Below are positions 44,504 to 53,679 of a stretch of DNA of 64,000 bases, piece by piece. The position numbers were made by a program, and so were the translations under genes. Below the pieces are notes generated by a model that was not told the DNA's origin, did not search any database, and was given only the letters and a program-made list of their open reading frames with translations. Source of the stretch: Fimbriiglobus ruber (GTDB taxonomy: Bacteria > Planctomycetota > Planctomycetia > Gemmatales > Gemmataceae). The stretch's first letter is position 1. Each line of letters opens with the position of its first letter. The DNA lies in NCBI RefSeq assembly GCF_002197845.1, contig NZ_NIDE01000004.1, positions 1,178,001 through 1,242,000 on the forward strand. Reading direction: 5' to 3'.

Positions 44504-46615
44504 ATGCGACGCCTCTCCGCACTCTTGTTCGGCTTATTTCTCGCGCCCGCGCTCACCGCGGCTGACCGGCCGGACGTCATGATCGCCGACTTCGAGGGCG
44601 CCGATTACGGCGACTGGAAGACCACTGGCGACGCCTTCGGCACCGGCCCCGCGCGGGGCACGTTGCCGCAACAAATGCCCGTGAGCGGGTTCCTCGGCAA
44701 GGGACTCGTCAACAGCTACCTCGGCGGCGACAAGTCCACCGGCACGCTCACGTCGTCGTCGTTCAAAATCGAGCGGCCGTTCATCAACTTCCTGATCGGC
44801 GGCGGCAAAGACCAGGAAAAGCTGCAAATCAACCTGCGCGTCGACGGGAAGGTCGTGCGGACCGCCACCGGGCCGAACGACCGGCCTGGAGGGACCGAAG
44901 CCCTCGACTGGCACTCGTGGGATGTCAAAGACCTGATCGGGCAATCGGCTTCCATCGAAATCGTCGACCGGGCGACCGGCGGGTGGGGCCACATCAACAT
45001 CGACCACATCATTCAGAGCGACAGGAAGCGGGCGACGGCGGACGTTTCCCGCGAGTTCGTCATTGAAAAGCGATACCTCAACCTGCCGGTGAAAACCGAC
45101 GCCCCCAAGCGGCGGGTCAAGTTCCTGGTCGACGACGAGACCGTCCGCGAGTTCGACATCGAATTCGCGGACGGTGAACCGGAATTCTTTGCCTTTGCGG
45201 ACGTGTCCGCGTTCCGCGGAAAGAAACTCCGGGTCGAAGCCAAGTTGCCCGATGGCGGAGCCGCACTCGACCACATCACCCAGTCGGACGAAATCGCCGC
45301 GCCCAAGTTGTACGCCGAAACGCACCGCCCTCAATTCCACTTCACGGCCCGCCGCGGGTGGCTAAACGACCCGAACGGGCTGGTCTACGCCGGCGGGGAA
45401 TACCACCTGTTCTTCCAGCACAACCCCTACGGCAAAAACTGGGGGAACATGCACTGGGGCCACGCCGTCAGCAAAGACCTCGTTCACTGGCAGGAACTAC
45501 CGGTCGCCCTTTACCCGAAGCGGTACGACGACTGGGCTTTTTCCGGTAGCGCGGTCGTCGACCATAAGAACACGTCCGGGTTCGGGGCGGGCGGGAAAGC
45601 CCCTCTGGTCGCCGCGTACACGAGTACCGGCCGGGGCGAGTGCATCGCTTACAGCACCGACCGCGGCCGGACGTGGAAGGAGTACGACGGAAACCCGGTG
45701 GTGAAACACGCCGGCCGGGACCCGAAACTCGTCTGGTACGAGCCCGGTCAGAAGTGGGTCATGGCCGTTTACGACGAGCACGCCGGCAAGCAGTGGATCG
45801 CGTTCCACACGTCGTCGGACTTAAAGAAGTGGGAATTCCAGAGCCGCATCGAGGGGTACTTCGAGTGCCCGGACCTGTTTTCCCTGCCGGTCGACGGCAA
45901 GGCGGGAGCCGAGAAGTGGGTACTCTACGCTGCCGACGGGAAGTACGCGATCGGCACGTTCGACGGCAAAACCTTCACCCCGGATGGCCCGGGTAAGCAA
46001 CAACTCTGGCACGGCAACTTCTACGCCGCCCAGTCCTATAGCAACGCCCCGGACGGGCGGCGTATCCAGATCGGCTGGGGCAATGGGATCTCGTTCCCGG
46101 ACATGCCGTTTAACCAACAGATGACGGTGCCGGTGCAACTGACCCTACGCACGACCGCGGACGGTTTGCGGATGTTCGCGGAGCCGGTCGGAGAAGTTGA
46201 CAAGCTAATGGGCGAGAAGGAGGTGTGGACCGACTCGACGCTCAAGCCCGGCGATAACCCGCTCCGGAAAGTTGCTGGTGATTTGATTGAAATTCGTGGC
46301 GAATTCGTGGCGGAAGGGGCGGACGTGTTCGGGTTCGACGTCCGCGGGTGTGTGGTGAGTTACGACGCGAAGGCAAAGACTCTGACGTGCAACAAGGTGG
46401 CTGTTCCACTCGCCCCGGTGGACGGGAAAATTCGGCTCCGTGTGCTTCTGGATCGCGGGTCTGTGGAAGTGTTCGGCAACGACGGCCGGGTCGCCCTCTC
46501 GGCCGCTTACGTTGCCCCACCGGCGAAGACCAGTCTCGCGGCGTTCGCACGGGGCGTTCCGGTTCGCGCCCCGATGATCTCGGTGAGCGAAATCCGGTCG
46601 GCGTGGGATAAATAG
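44504..46615 (+). CDS. secreted GH32 fructan hydrolase (levanase/inulinase-like)
   Basis: This 703-residue enzyme has a signal peptide (MRRLSALLFGLFLAPALTAA). An N-terminal beta-sandwich of about 250 residues binds or positions substrate and is absent in short members. The GH32 five-bladed propeller begins at PQFHFTARRGWLNDPNGLVY, where the Asp of WLNDPNG (about 288) is the nucleophile. GRDPKLVWY (about 404) gives the transition-state Asp, and YFECPDLF (E-C-P-D, about 454) gives the acid/base Glu. MHWGHAVSKDLVHW is also typical. The C-terminal beta sandwich ends near 700. It releases fructose from levan, inulin or sucrose-type fructans; the linkage cannot be told. No sugar transporter is adjacent. 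Confidence 0.93.
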   Translation: MRRLSALLFGLFLAPALTAADRPDVMIADFEGADYGDWKTTGDAFGTGPARGTLPQQMPVSGFLGKGLVNSYLGGDKSTGTLTSSSFKIERPFINFLIGGGKDQEKLQINLRVDGKVVRTATGPNDRPGGTEALDWHSWDVKDLIGQSASIEIVDRATGGWGHINIDHIIQSDRKRATADVSREFVIEKRYLNLPVKTDAPKRRVKFLVDDETVREFDIEFADGEPEFFAFADVSAFRGKKLRVEAKLPDGGAALDHITQSDEIAAPKLYAETHRPQFHFTARRGWLNDPNGLVYAGGEYHLFFQHNPYGKNWGNMHWGHAVSKDLVHWQELPVALYPKRYDDWAFSGSAVVDHKNTSGFGAGGKAPLVAAYTSTGRGECIAYSTDRGRTWKEYDGNPVVKHAGRDPKLVWYEPGQKWVMAVYDEHAGKQWIAFHTSSDLKKWEFQSRIEGYFECPDLFSLPVDGKAGAEKWVLYAADGKYAIGTFDGKTFTPDGPGKQQLWHGNFYAAQSYSNAPDGRRIQIGWGNGISFPDMPFNQQMTVPVQLTLRTTADGLRMFAEPVGEVDKLMGEKEVWTDSTLKPGDNPLRKVAGDLIEIRGEFVAEGADVFGFDVRGCVVSYDAKAKTLTCNKVAVPLAPVDGKIRLRVLLDRGSVEVFGNDGRVALSAAYVAPPAKTSLAAFARGVPVRAPMISVSEIRSAWDK

Positions 46616-46620
46616 CGCGG

Positions 46621-47223
46621 TTACCGATACATGGCGCGCTGGATTTTTCGCAAGATGACCTGCTCGAACGCCGGGTCGCGGCCCTTGGGAATCCAGTTCC
46701 GTTCGGGCACGGCGACCGGCGTGGCCGCTTCCACGCGCCGGTCGACGGTCGCTTCCTCTCGGAAGATGGCCCCCCCGGTCGCCGCCGCGGCGGGGCGCGG
46801 CAGGTCTTCGAGTTCTTTGTACACCTCGACGTACACCCGGAACCCGCCGCGCTCGCCGGCCTCGATGCGAACGATGGCGTAGTGCCGGATCGATTGGAAC
46901 GTGGCCCACAGCCGCTCGCGGTTGTCCGGCGTGCCCGGTTTCCAAAACTGCTCGAACCCGGGCGCGGTCCGCGGGAGTGTTTCGATGATGCCCGACAGCC
47001 GCGACCCGGGCTTGATGTCGAAGTAGTCGTCGAGGGCGTCCAGGGTCCGCTCGACGACCTCGGCGTACCCGGCCGGGGTCGGCGCACCCGGGGCCACCAG
47101 GATCGGGTTCTCGACGTCGGCGTCCGGCCGCACGAGGACCGGGTTTTCGAGCGGAGGGATGGCCGCGCAGCCGGCGAACAGCCCGACCGCGGCGGCGCAC
47201 CCGGTCGAGACCAACCTTCGCAT
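46621..47223 (-). CDS. conserved planctomycete lipoprotein
   Basis: The 200-residue form from ATG 47223 has an Arg-rich start and LVSTGCAAAVGLFAGCAA with lipobox F-A-G-C; the open frame extends 94 codons further upstream without signal. The mature part begins IPPLENPVLVRPD and includes a helical-beta region (ALDDYFDIKPGSRLSGIIET, RHYAIVRIEAGERGGFRVYV) and a C-terminus rich in charge. It looks like an envelope protein conserved in planctomycetes, without a named function. It converges with the GH32 gene, six bp apart, and is divergent from the repeat lipoprotein. Confidence 0.75.
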   Translation of the reverse strand: MRRLVSTGCAAAVGLFAGCAAIPPLENPVLVRPDADVENPILVAPGAPTPAGYAEVVERTLDALDDYFDIKPGSRLSGIIETLPRTAPGFEQFWKPGTPDNRERLWATFQSIRHYAIVRIEAGERGGFRVYVEVYKELEDLPRPAAAATGGAIFREEATVDRRVEAATPVAVPERNWIPKGRDPAFEQVILRKIQRAMYR

Positions 47224-47381
47224 GCGACGCGCCCCCGTGTGTCCGGGTTCCGGCCGGAGCCGGTCCCGTCGTGTTTCGTGGGCTATGCCAATTGAAAGGA
47301 CTATTGTCAAGCCGACCCGGCCGGTGAACCGTCCGAATCGGACTTGACAGTCTGATAGCAGATTGCTAACTGATCGCTCCC

Positions 47382-48191
47382 ATGCCTCATTTCCAATTGA
47401 AATTCCTGGTCTTGGGCTGCGTTGCCGCCGCGGCGACCGGGTGTTCGTCGCTTGTGAATTCGACGACCGGAGCGGGTTCAGCGTCAGGCGGGGTGGCGGC
47501 CGCAAGCGCGCCCCCCGTGCCCGAGACTGGTAGCCGCACCAAGAATTCCGTCACCGATAACGCCGTCGTCTCGGCGGTGACCACCACGTTCTCCGAGATC
47601 GGTCCCCGCATCAAGAATTCCGTCGTCGACAAGGTCGACGTCTCGTCGATGGCGAAATCGCTCTCGCAGATTGGCGGGCGGGTGGGGGATTCGATTGCCG
47701 ATGGCGGGACCACGGTCGTCACGTTCTTCAAGGATTCGCTGCCGGAATACGGCCCGCGCATCAAGAATTACGTCGCCGACAGCGCGGCGGCCTCACTGGT
47801 GACGAAAACGCTGCCGGAATTCGGTAGCCGCATCAAGGATTCAATTGTCGACGGCGGGACAGGGACGGCGGCGTTCGTCACCAACACACTGCCGGAATTT
47901 GGTACTCGCGTCGTGAACTCCGTCGCCGATATCTCCGCCACGGAGATTATTACGGCGACCTTGCCCAAAATCGGCGATCAGATCGCGGATGTGGCCACCG
48001 AGGGTGCGACGGCCGCCCTGGTCGGCGGCGTGTTACTCGTAGATCACATCGTCTACGGTACGACGGACCGCGAAGGGTTGAGAAAACCTGCAGGTTATAG
48101 CTATAGCCAGGAAATTTCGGGCAATTGCGGTGGCTCGTCGGGTGGTGCGGAATTTGTTGTGGGGGTACTCGGGATGATTTTTCACCGGTGA
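47382..48191 (+). CDS. lipoprotein made of about seven 24-27-residue repeats
   Basis: This 269-residue protein starts MPHFQLKFLVLGCVAAAATG with lipobox A-T-G-C. Residues 45-215 are about seven tandem repeats such as PEFGSRIKDSIVDGGTGTAA, PEYGPRIKNYVADSAAASLV and PEFGTRVVNSVADISATEII. The shared core is x-x-x-G-x-R-I/V-K/x-N/D-S-V/I-x-D. A final segment of about 50 residues is Gly/Ser-rich. I know no family with this repeat. The amphipathic pattern suggests a helical solenoid or bundle in the outer membrane or periplasm. It converges with mtdB, 44 bp apart. Function unknown. Confidence 0.75.
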   Translation: MPHFQLKFLVLGCVAAAATGCSSLVNSTTGAGSASGGVAAASAPPVPETGSRTKNSVTDNAVVSAVTTTFSEIGPRIKNSVVDKVDVSSMAKSLSQIGGRVGDSIADGGTTVVTFFKDSLPEYGPRIKNYVADSAAASLVTKTLPEFGSRIKDSIVDGGTGTAAFVTNTLPEFGTRVVNSVADISATEIITATLPKIGDQIADVATEGATAALVGGVLLVDHIVYGTTDREGLRKPAGYSYSQEISGNCGGSSGGAEFVVGVLGMIFHR

Positions 48192-48235
48192 CAATTCGGC
48201 TTGCTCAGGGCACGAAACGTTCGTCATGCGGAAAA

Positions 48236-49111
48236 TCACTGTACTTGTAGGGCGATCTGGTAAATCTCTTCTACGTCCAACACCGCGTTGTTTCGTGCGA
48301 ACAGTTCGGTAATGGCCGCTTTGTGAATCCGCATTTTGGTGCCGCCCACGCCGAGCGCACCGTAGCAAATCACGCCGTCCCGGTCCTTGGCCTTGTCGCC
48401 CAAGTCGACGCCCTCGATGCCGGTCGGGGGGACTCCGTTCAGGTCGATCGCCACGCGGAGCGTCCGGCAGGTGTCGCGAATCTTCTTCGGCAGCAACACC
48501 GCCCCGGGCGCGCCGGCCGCGATGACCAACTCCCGCCCCTCCAGGGCTTTCGGGCCGTCCGACGACGACGCGACCGCAACCGCTTCGACGTTCGCCCCCG
48601 GGATGGCCGCCCGGATGGCCGCACACACGCCTTCGGCCCGCTCCTTCTGTCGGCTCCCGATGCGGACGTGGCCGCCGTGCTTGGCCAGCAGTCGGGCGAC
48701 CCGCTGGCCGACCGGCCCGGTGCCGCCCAGGACGAGTGAATTGGCGACGTTCAGGTTCGCGTGCCGCCCGGCCGCCCGGACGGCGGCGGCGGCCGTCGTG
48801 TTCGCCCCGTTCGAGTCGAGCATGACGGACACGGTCAGCCCGTAGCTCGGGATGAGATGCTTCTTGACCTCGGCGAGAACCGCCTCCCCCGCGGCGACGT
48901 CCGACCCGCCGACGAACACGGCCGTCCGCTTCAAGTCTTGCGGCCCGCGGGTGAAGATGCACCCGTGGACGAGCGGCATGACGGCGGCCGGGGTGACGCC
49001 GCCGTAACTGAACAGGTGCTGGACCCCCGCGTCGACGGCTACCACCCGATCGAACGAACTCGGGAGCGCGTCGGTGTCGAGCTGGACCAGGATGGTGGGC
49101 TTGGTGTCCAT
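48236..49111 (-). CDS. mtdB: NAD(P)-dependent methylene-tetrahydromethanopterin dehydrogenase
   Basis: This 291-residue enzyme oxidises methylene-H4MPT to methenyl-H4MPT in formaldehyde detoxification or assimilation. Diagnostic stretches are ILVQLDTDALPSSFDRVVAV, YGGVTPAAVMPLVHG, IFTRGPQDLKRTAVFVGGSD and VMLDSNGANTTAAAAV. A Rossmann motif SLVLGGTGPVGQRVARLLAK binds the nucleotide. The fae gene, which makes its substrate, lies upstream on the same strand, 576 bp away and separated by repeat copy 2. MtdA versus MtdB cofactor use cannot be settled by eye; the H4MPT-linked context favours MtdB. Confidence 0.92.
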   Translation of the reverse strand: MDTKPTILVQLDTDALPSSFDRVVAVDAGVQHLFSYGGVTPAAVMPLVHGCIFTRGPQDLKRTAVFVGGSDVAAGEAVLAEVKKHLIPSYGLTVSVMLDSNGANTTAAAAVRAAGRHANLNVANSLVLGGTGPVGQRVARLLAKHGGHVRIGSRQKERAEGVCAAIRAAIPGANVEAVAVASSSDGPKALEGRELVIAAGAPGAVLLPKKIRDTCRTLRVAIDLNGVPPTGIEGVDLGDKAKDRDGVICYGALGVGGTKMRIHKAAITELFARNNAVLDVEEIYQIALQVQ

Positions 49112-49687
49112 GAGAAGGGCTGGGGGTAGAGGGTGAAGATGTGCGAAGCACAGAAGGGAGCGTTTAATTCAGGTCATGGGGCTCTGCGTTCAACCACGGA
49201 GCCTAATATCGGATGCGAGGCGTGTAACCCGTCCCGGTGTTACGGGTACGGGAGGGAGATTTGGGCAGGTGTCCCCGGGCTCCCGCCCTCGTTGTACCCC
49301 ACAAGTCTGCAACGTCTTTCGTAACAAGATGTTGCGGAAACGGCATTCGGAAGGCCCAAATCCGCTTCGCCGTTTGGAAAACGCTTGTTTTCCAGGCCAT
49401 TCGGAAGGGGCATTTTCGCTGCTTCCGACTTATGGGGTACAACGAGGGCTCCCGCCCGGGTCTACGTCCGGCCGCCCCGGAGGGGCTCAAACACGACCTG
49501 CTCTCAGAGACTCAAGTCTTGTAATCGCAGGTTTTTCCGCCCCTCCGGGGCGGCCGGACGTAGACCCGGGCGGGAGCCCGGGGACACCCGGGACTGGTCG
49601 CTTCCCGCTCCGGGAACACCGGGGGCCGGTCGCCTCCCGCCACCGAACACGCGGGGGGACCGCCCCCTCTCTCGCCCCTGACCGACC
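49112..49687. other. intergenic region between mtdB and fae, filled by the repeat element
   Basis: Besides the element at 49268-49588 nothing is seen. The segment next to fae is GC-rich with CGGGGGCCGG-like runs and could hold the fae transcript end. The segment next to mtdB would hold its promoter. Confidence 0.5.
49268..49588. repeat. composite palindromic repeat element, copy 2
   Basis: The 321-bp element has the same outer arms as copy 1 (GGTGTCCCCGGGCTCCCGCC and complement). Module B core (49301-49433, 133 bp) is identical to the reverse complement of the copy 1 core at 17737-17869, but the flanking arms CCTCGTTGTACCCC and GGGGTACAACGAGG face the same way. Module A follows with its inner part also reversed and more diverged. 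It sits between fae and mtdB, about 157 bp upstream of the mtdB start. The open frames inside are not genes. Confidence 0.9.
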
Positions 49688-50185
49688 TTACTTCGGGCTG
49701 AACGGGTGCTTGCTTTCCTTCTTGGCGAGGATCTCTTCGATCTTCGGCTCGCCGTTGACGGCGGACTTGATGGCCAGCTTGGTGGCGTCGTAGTTGTACT
49801 GGTAGATCTTGGTGTCGTCGGACGCGCCCGGGTGGATGAACACGCCGCAGACGATGACCCAATCTTCGGCCTTGGTCTTCGGGATGGTTCCGTCGGCCAC
49901 GCTGTCGACGACCGCCCGGGCGACCGCGGCCTGGGCCGGGCCGAACATCTGTACGGCCTGTTTCATGCCCTTGATCGTCACCTTGGTGATCATGACCGTG
50001 GCCGGTTTGGCGACCAGGTTCGGAGTGACGACGGCCAGCAGGCTGGTGTGGCCGGCCGACTGGTTGGCCAGGGCGTTGGCGAACGCCGTCCCGACCGGGC
50101 CGGTCTTGTCGCCGATGAGCAGGTCGATGTGCGCGATTTCGTTCCCTTCGCCGACCAGACCTTCGCCGATCAACATCGTGGACAT
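49688..50185 (-). CDS. fae: formaldehyde-activating enzyme
   Basis: This 165-residue enzyme condenses formaldehyde with tetrahydromethanopterin to methylene-H4MPT. The start is ATG 50185, with GGAGG ten bases upstream, giving MLIGEGLVGEGNEIAHIDLL, the diagnostic N-terminus with the catalytic His. GPVGTAFANALANQSAGHTS LLAVVTPNL (shortened by its space) and KPATVMITKVTIKGMKQAVQ follow the family, as does the C-terminal KIEEILAKKESKHPF. Length equals typical Fae (about 165-170). It lies upstream of mtdB on the same strand; together they are the first two steps of the H4MPT-linked C1 route. Confidence 0.96.
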   Translation of the reverse strand: MSTMLIGEGLVGEGNEIAHIDLLIGDKTGPVGTAFANALANQSAGHTSLLAVVTPNLVAKPATVMITKVTIKGMKQAVQMFGPAQAAVARAVVDSVADGTIPKTKAEDWVIVCGVFIHPGASDDTKIYQYNYDATKLAIKSAVNGEPKIEEILAKKESKHPFSPK

Positions 50186-50317
50186 GCGAGCCTCCGTGGT
50201 GGGAGAGTGCGTGAAGATACCAGACACGTCTGACGGCGTAGATGTAGCTACCGGCGCCGGAACGACAACGGTATTCCCGAAGTAAGTCGTCAAGTCGCCA
50301 GGTCAACGCTCTTTTCG

Positions 50318-53300
50318 CTACTTGCACGCTTTCAAAAACGCGACGAGGTCGGCCAGTTCCTGCGGCGAGAGTTGCTGATCCAGGCCGCTCGGCATGACCG
50401 ACACCGTCCCGGGCGTGACGGCATCGACATCGGCCCGCGCCACCCGCACGGTCTCGGTCGCGCTGATCGTCAGCACCAGTTCGTCCGGGGCGTCCTTTTT
50501 CAAAATCCCGCTAAAGACTTTGCCGTCGAGCGTAGTGACTTTCACGGGCTCATAACTCCGCACGAAGCTCGCGCTCGGAAAGACGATCGCTTCCAGTAGA
50601 TCTCGCTCGGTCCGCACGCCACCGATCTTCGTCAGGTCCGGGCCGACGTTCCCGCCGATGTAGCCCACGGCGTGGCAGGTCAGGCAAGTCGCCTTGGTTC
50701 CCCGAAAGACCGCCTGTCCGCGGCGCACGTCGCCGGGGTATTTATTGATGTGGGCCACCAGCGTGTTGAGTTTTTCCGCCTGTGCAACCACGTCGGCGTT
50801 CAAAACGGTGTAAAGTTCGCCCGCGGCCTCGTGAACGACCTCGTTGTACTTCACCAATCGTGGCTTCAGCATGTCGATCCGAAGACCAGCGCGGAGCGGG
50901 GAATTCTTGAGCGCTTCGAGTAGTGCCAGTCCGGCTTTCTCGTCCGTACCCCGCGCGAACGGTTCGAGGAGGCGGTCGAGTTCCATCGGGCCGGTCGTTT
51001 TCAGGTGAGCCGTCAGCGCGAGAAGCTGCGCGTCTGTCAGCGACGCCTTGGCGAGAACGTCCGCCGCGGCCGAGCGAACGGGCACTGGCTTATCCCGGTG
51101 AAGGGCCGCCGTCAGTTGGTCGAACACCCCGGCGTCGAGCGTACCGACGCCCCCGGGCTTGAGGGCGAGCGCCTGGAAGCGCACTTCGACCGGCAACTTT
51201 TCGTTCCGGACGCCCCCGGCGAGCGCGTCCGCATACCCTTCGGGCGGCGATTTTGGCGCGGGTAAAGTCCGAGCCAGTTCGATCGCCGTGCGGACGAGGT
51301 CTGGATTTTCGTCGCGGGCCGCGGTCGCAACCGCGGCATACCACTCGGCTGGCGGTTCCTTCAACCCGGCGAGTCCGCACGCCCGCAGCGCAGCTTGGCG
51401 GGCTTGAACGGGCAACACGCCATCCTTGACTCGCTCGGCCAAAAGAGTCTGAATGGACTTGGCTCTCGCAAATCGAGCCATCTGGAGCGTGAGGTCCGAA
51501 CTGGCATCGCCCGTTTCTTTCTGGTTGTCGAGGGTCAACAGAGCCCGGAAATGCGTGGCCAGCGCGTCCGCCCATTCCGGGTGTCGGCCGACGATCCAAC
51601 GGGCGACGTCCCGGGTTTCAGGGTCGGCGGCCGTCAATTCCTTGGCGACGGCTTCGACGCCGGGCGATCGCCCCATCTGGTCGAGTGCGATCATCGCCGC
51701 ACGTCGAACCGCGAGCGACAGGGATTTCAGCCCCGCGGCCGTGCCGTCCGCGTCGCCGGTCTCGATCAGTGCGTAGATCAAGGAGTGCCGTAAGACGCGG
51801 TCGGTGGGTTCTGCTATCGCCGCGAGCAGGGCAGATACTGCTGCCTTGTCGCCGAGCCGCCCCAATGCTTCGGCGGCGGCCCGCTTGTTGTGCGCGGAGC
51901 CGGTCTTGAGGATGTCGAAAAGGCCGGGGACTGCGGACTTGTCGCGGTGCAGGCTGATGACGTGCAGTGCCACCTGGCGAACCGAGTCGTCCGTATCCTT
52001 CAGAGCCGTCTGCGCGATGGCCGCGCCGCCCGGTATTCGCGCCGCGGCCCAGAGGGCGTTCCGGCGAGCTTCGACCGAGGGCGATTTGCCCACGGTGTTC
52101 TTCAACTCGGGGATTGCGGCCTCCCCTTTCGCGCCCAATGCCTCGACCGCCCGACGGCGAACGACCGGACGGGCGGCGCCCAGAAGCGACACGAGTTCTG
52201 CGGGACCGCGTTTGTCCCAGGCGATCGTATTTCCCAGCGGATCGGCCTCGCGTTCCGCCCCGATTTTCCGCACACGGTAGATCGCCCCAAACACGTCGGG
52301 TTTGGGGAACTGAGAAGTGGGGCAACAGAGCTTGTACCACCCGCCGGTGTCCACGACCAACAGCGACCCGTCCGCGTCTTCGATCACGTCCGTCGGGTGG
52401 AAGTCGATGTTGTCCGAGACGAGGAAGTCTTCGTCTTTGGTGCGGTACGTGGCTCCGTCCGGGATCAACACGTGCCGGGTGACCTTGTGCATGTTGAAGC
52501 AACACGCGAACAGGTTGTCCTTGTAATCAGCCCCGAGTGCGGACGACTCGTACCGGTGGAGCCCGCAGGGTGCGGCGGCCCCGAGATGGGTGAGGACCGG
52601 CATCAGATCCGGGCCCGTCCACGGGTGCGCGTTGACCGGGTCGTGATCTTTCCCGTACACGCCGCCGTAAACGGCATGGATCAGGCCGTCCCGATGACCG
52701 CCGCCGGGGTGCTGGAAGAAGGTCGTCGTGAAGATGCGTTCGCCGGAGGGTGTGAAGACCACGTCGACCGGGTTGTCCATGCCGCCGGTCATAACCGGCT
52801 CGATCCCGGTGCCGTCCGGCCGCGCGCGAAAGATGTGCGAGGCGCGGGTCGACCAGGGCTTGCCGTTCGGCAGCGTGTAATCTTGTTTTGCGAAAGCCCC
52901 TTTAGTCCAGTAGATCCAACCGTCGGGGCCGCGGTAGGGGCCGTGCAAGTCGTTCGCGCAGCCGGTGAGGGTCTTCCCGTCGAACCAGGTCTCCCGGCGG
53001 TCGCCCTTACCGCTGCCGGCGGTCTCGGTCAACTTTGTGATGACAGGCGGGTTGCCCACGTAGACCGAGCCGCCGAGGGTCATCACGCCTTGCGGGAGCA
53101 TGAGCTTTTCGGCGAACACGTTACTCAACTCGAACCGCCCGTCCCCGTCCTCGTCTTTCAGGCGAAACAGCCGGTGCGGCTTTTCGGCCAGTTGCTTCTG
53201 CACCGGATCGTTCGTGCCCGACGCCTCGGTCACGTACAACCGGCCCGCGTCGTCGAACGCGGCAGCGACCGGCCGAAGAACGACCGGCGGCGCGGCGGCC

Positions 53301-53458
53301 AACTCGATCGTGAAGCCTTCCGGCAGGGTAAACCCGTGGCCGTTGAGCTTGATGACGGGGCGGGTTGGCGGCGCAGCCATTGGTGTTTGGGCTACAACCG
53401 GGAACGCGCTTGCGGCATGAGCCAAAGAGAAGACAGCGAGGAGCAAAATGCGCGGCAT
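50318..53458 (-). CDS. PVC-type CxxCH membrane-bound dehydrogenase-like protein with HEAT repeats
   Basis: This 1046-residue secreted protein has a signal peptide (ILLLAVFSLAHAASAFPVVA). Residues 35-410 form a propeller of the PVC 'putative membrane-bound dehydrogenase' type (GFTIELAAAPPVVLRPVAAA FDDAGRLYV and NPVDVVFTPSGERIF). Residues 430-750 are helical HEAT-like repeats (VRRRAVEALGAKGEAAIPEL, HNKRAAAEALGRLGDKAAVS). The C-terminus holds one cytochrome c domain, CLTCH near 925, with a haem-binding MxP or Met downstream (VSVMPSGLD). It probably transfers electrons in the periplasm with an unidentified substrate. The domain order is characteristic of planctomycetes. Confidence 0.92.
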   Translation of the reverse strand: MPRILLLAVFSLAHAASAFPVVAQTPMAAPPTRPVIKLNGHGFTLPEGFTIELAAAPPVVLRPVAAAFDDAGRLYVTEASGTNDPVQKQLAEKPHRLFRLKDEDGDGRFELSNVFAEKLMLPQGVMTLGGSVYVGNPPVITKLTETAGSGKGDRRETWFDGKTLTGCANDLHGPYRGPDGWIYWTKGAFAKQDYTLPNGKPWSTRASHIFRARPDGTGIEPVMTGGMDNPVDVVFTPSGERIFTTTFFQHPGGGHRDGLIHAVYGGVYGKDHDPVNAHPWTGPDLMPVLTHLGAAAPCGLHRYESSALGADYKDNLFACCFNMHKVTRHVLIPDGATYRTKDEDFLVSDNIDFHPTDVIEDADGSLLVVDTGGWYKLCCPTSQFPKPDVFGAIYRVRKIGAEREADPLGNTIAWDKRGPAELVSLLGAARPVVRRRAVEALGAKGEAAIPELKNTVGKSPSVEARRNALWAAARIPGGAAIAQTALKDTDDSVRQVALHVISLHRDKSAVPGLFDILKTGSAHNKRAAAEALGRLGDKAAVSALLAAIAEPTDRVLRHSLIYALIETGDADGTAAGLKSLSLAVRRAAMIALDQMGRSPGVEAVAKELTAADPETRDVARWIVGRHPEWADALATHFRALLTLDNQKETGDASSDLTLQMARFARAKSIQTLLAERVKDGVLPVQARQAALRACGLAGLKEPPAEWYAAVATAARDENPDLVRTAIELARTLPAPKSPPEGYADALAGGVRNEKLPVEVRFQALALKPGGVGTLDAGVFDQLTAALHRDKPVPVRSAAADVLAKASLTDAQLLALTAHLKTTGPMELDRLLEPFARGTDEKAGLALLEALKNSPLRAGLRIDMLKPRLVKYNEVVHEAAGELYTVLNADVVAQAEKLNTLVAHINKYPGDVRRGQAVFRGTKATCLTCHAVGYIGGNVGPDLTKIGGVRTERDLLEAIVFPSASFVRSYEPVKVTTLDGKVFSGILKKDAPDELVLTISATETVRVARADVDAVTPGTVSVMPSGLDQQLSPQELADLVAFLKACK

Positions 53459-53679
53459 GGTGGTCTCGGTGCGAAAAAGCCCCTACCTGGGGCCAGAACC
53501 GAGAGCCAACTCTAACACCGCGCGGATCAATTTCCTAGAAGATGCGCGCGGAGATTGATAGGACGGAGTTCAAACGGCAGTGAGTTGGGCAGGGTGATTT
53601 TTGCGCTTTTTGCGCCGAATATGGCGTTTTCTGATCTTGCATACTCATCGACACCAAGACACGACACGGCACGGCCGTC

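Noticed and set aside
49176-49793. Hypothetical proteins encoded in the repeat element
   Set aside because: Similar peptides arise from both copies only because the DNA repeats; no ribosome binding site or family resemblance supports them.
51890-53515. 541-codon frame on the + strand
   Set aside because: Antisense to the CxxCH protein, whose propeller and haem motifs are intact.
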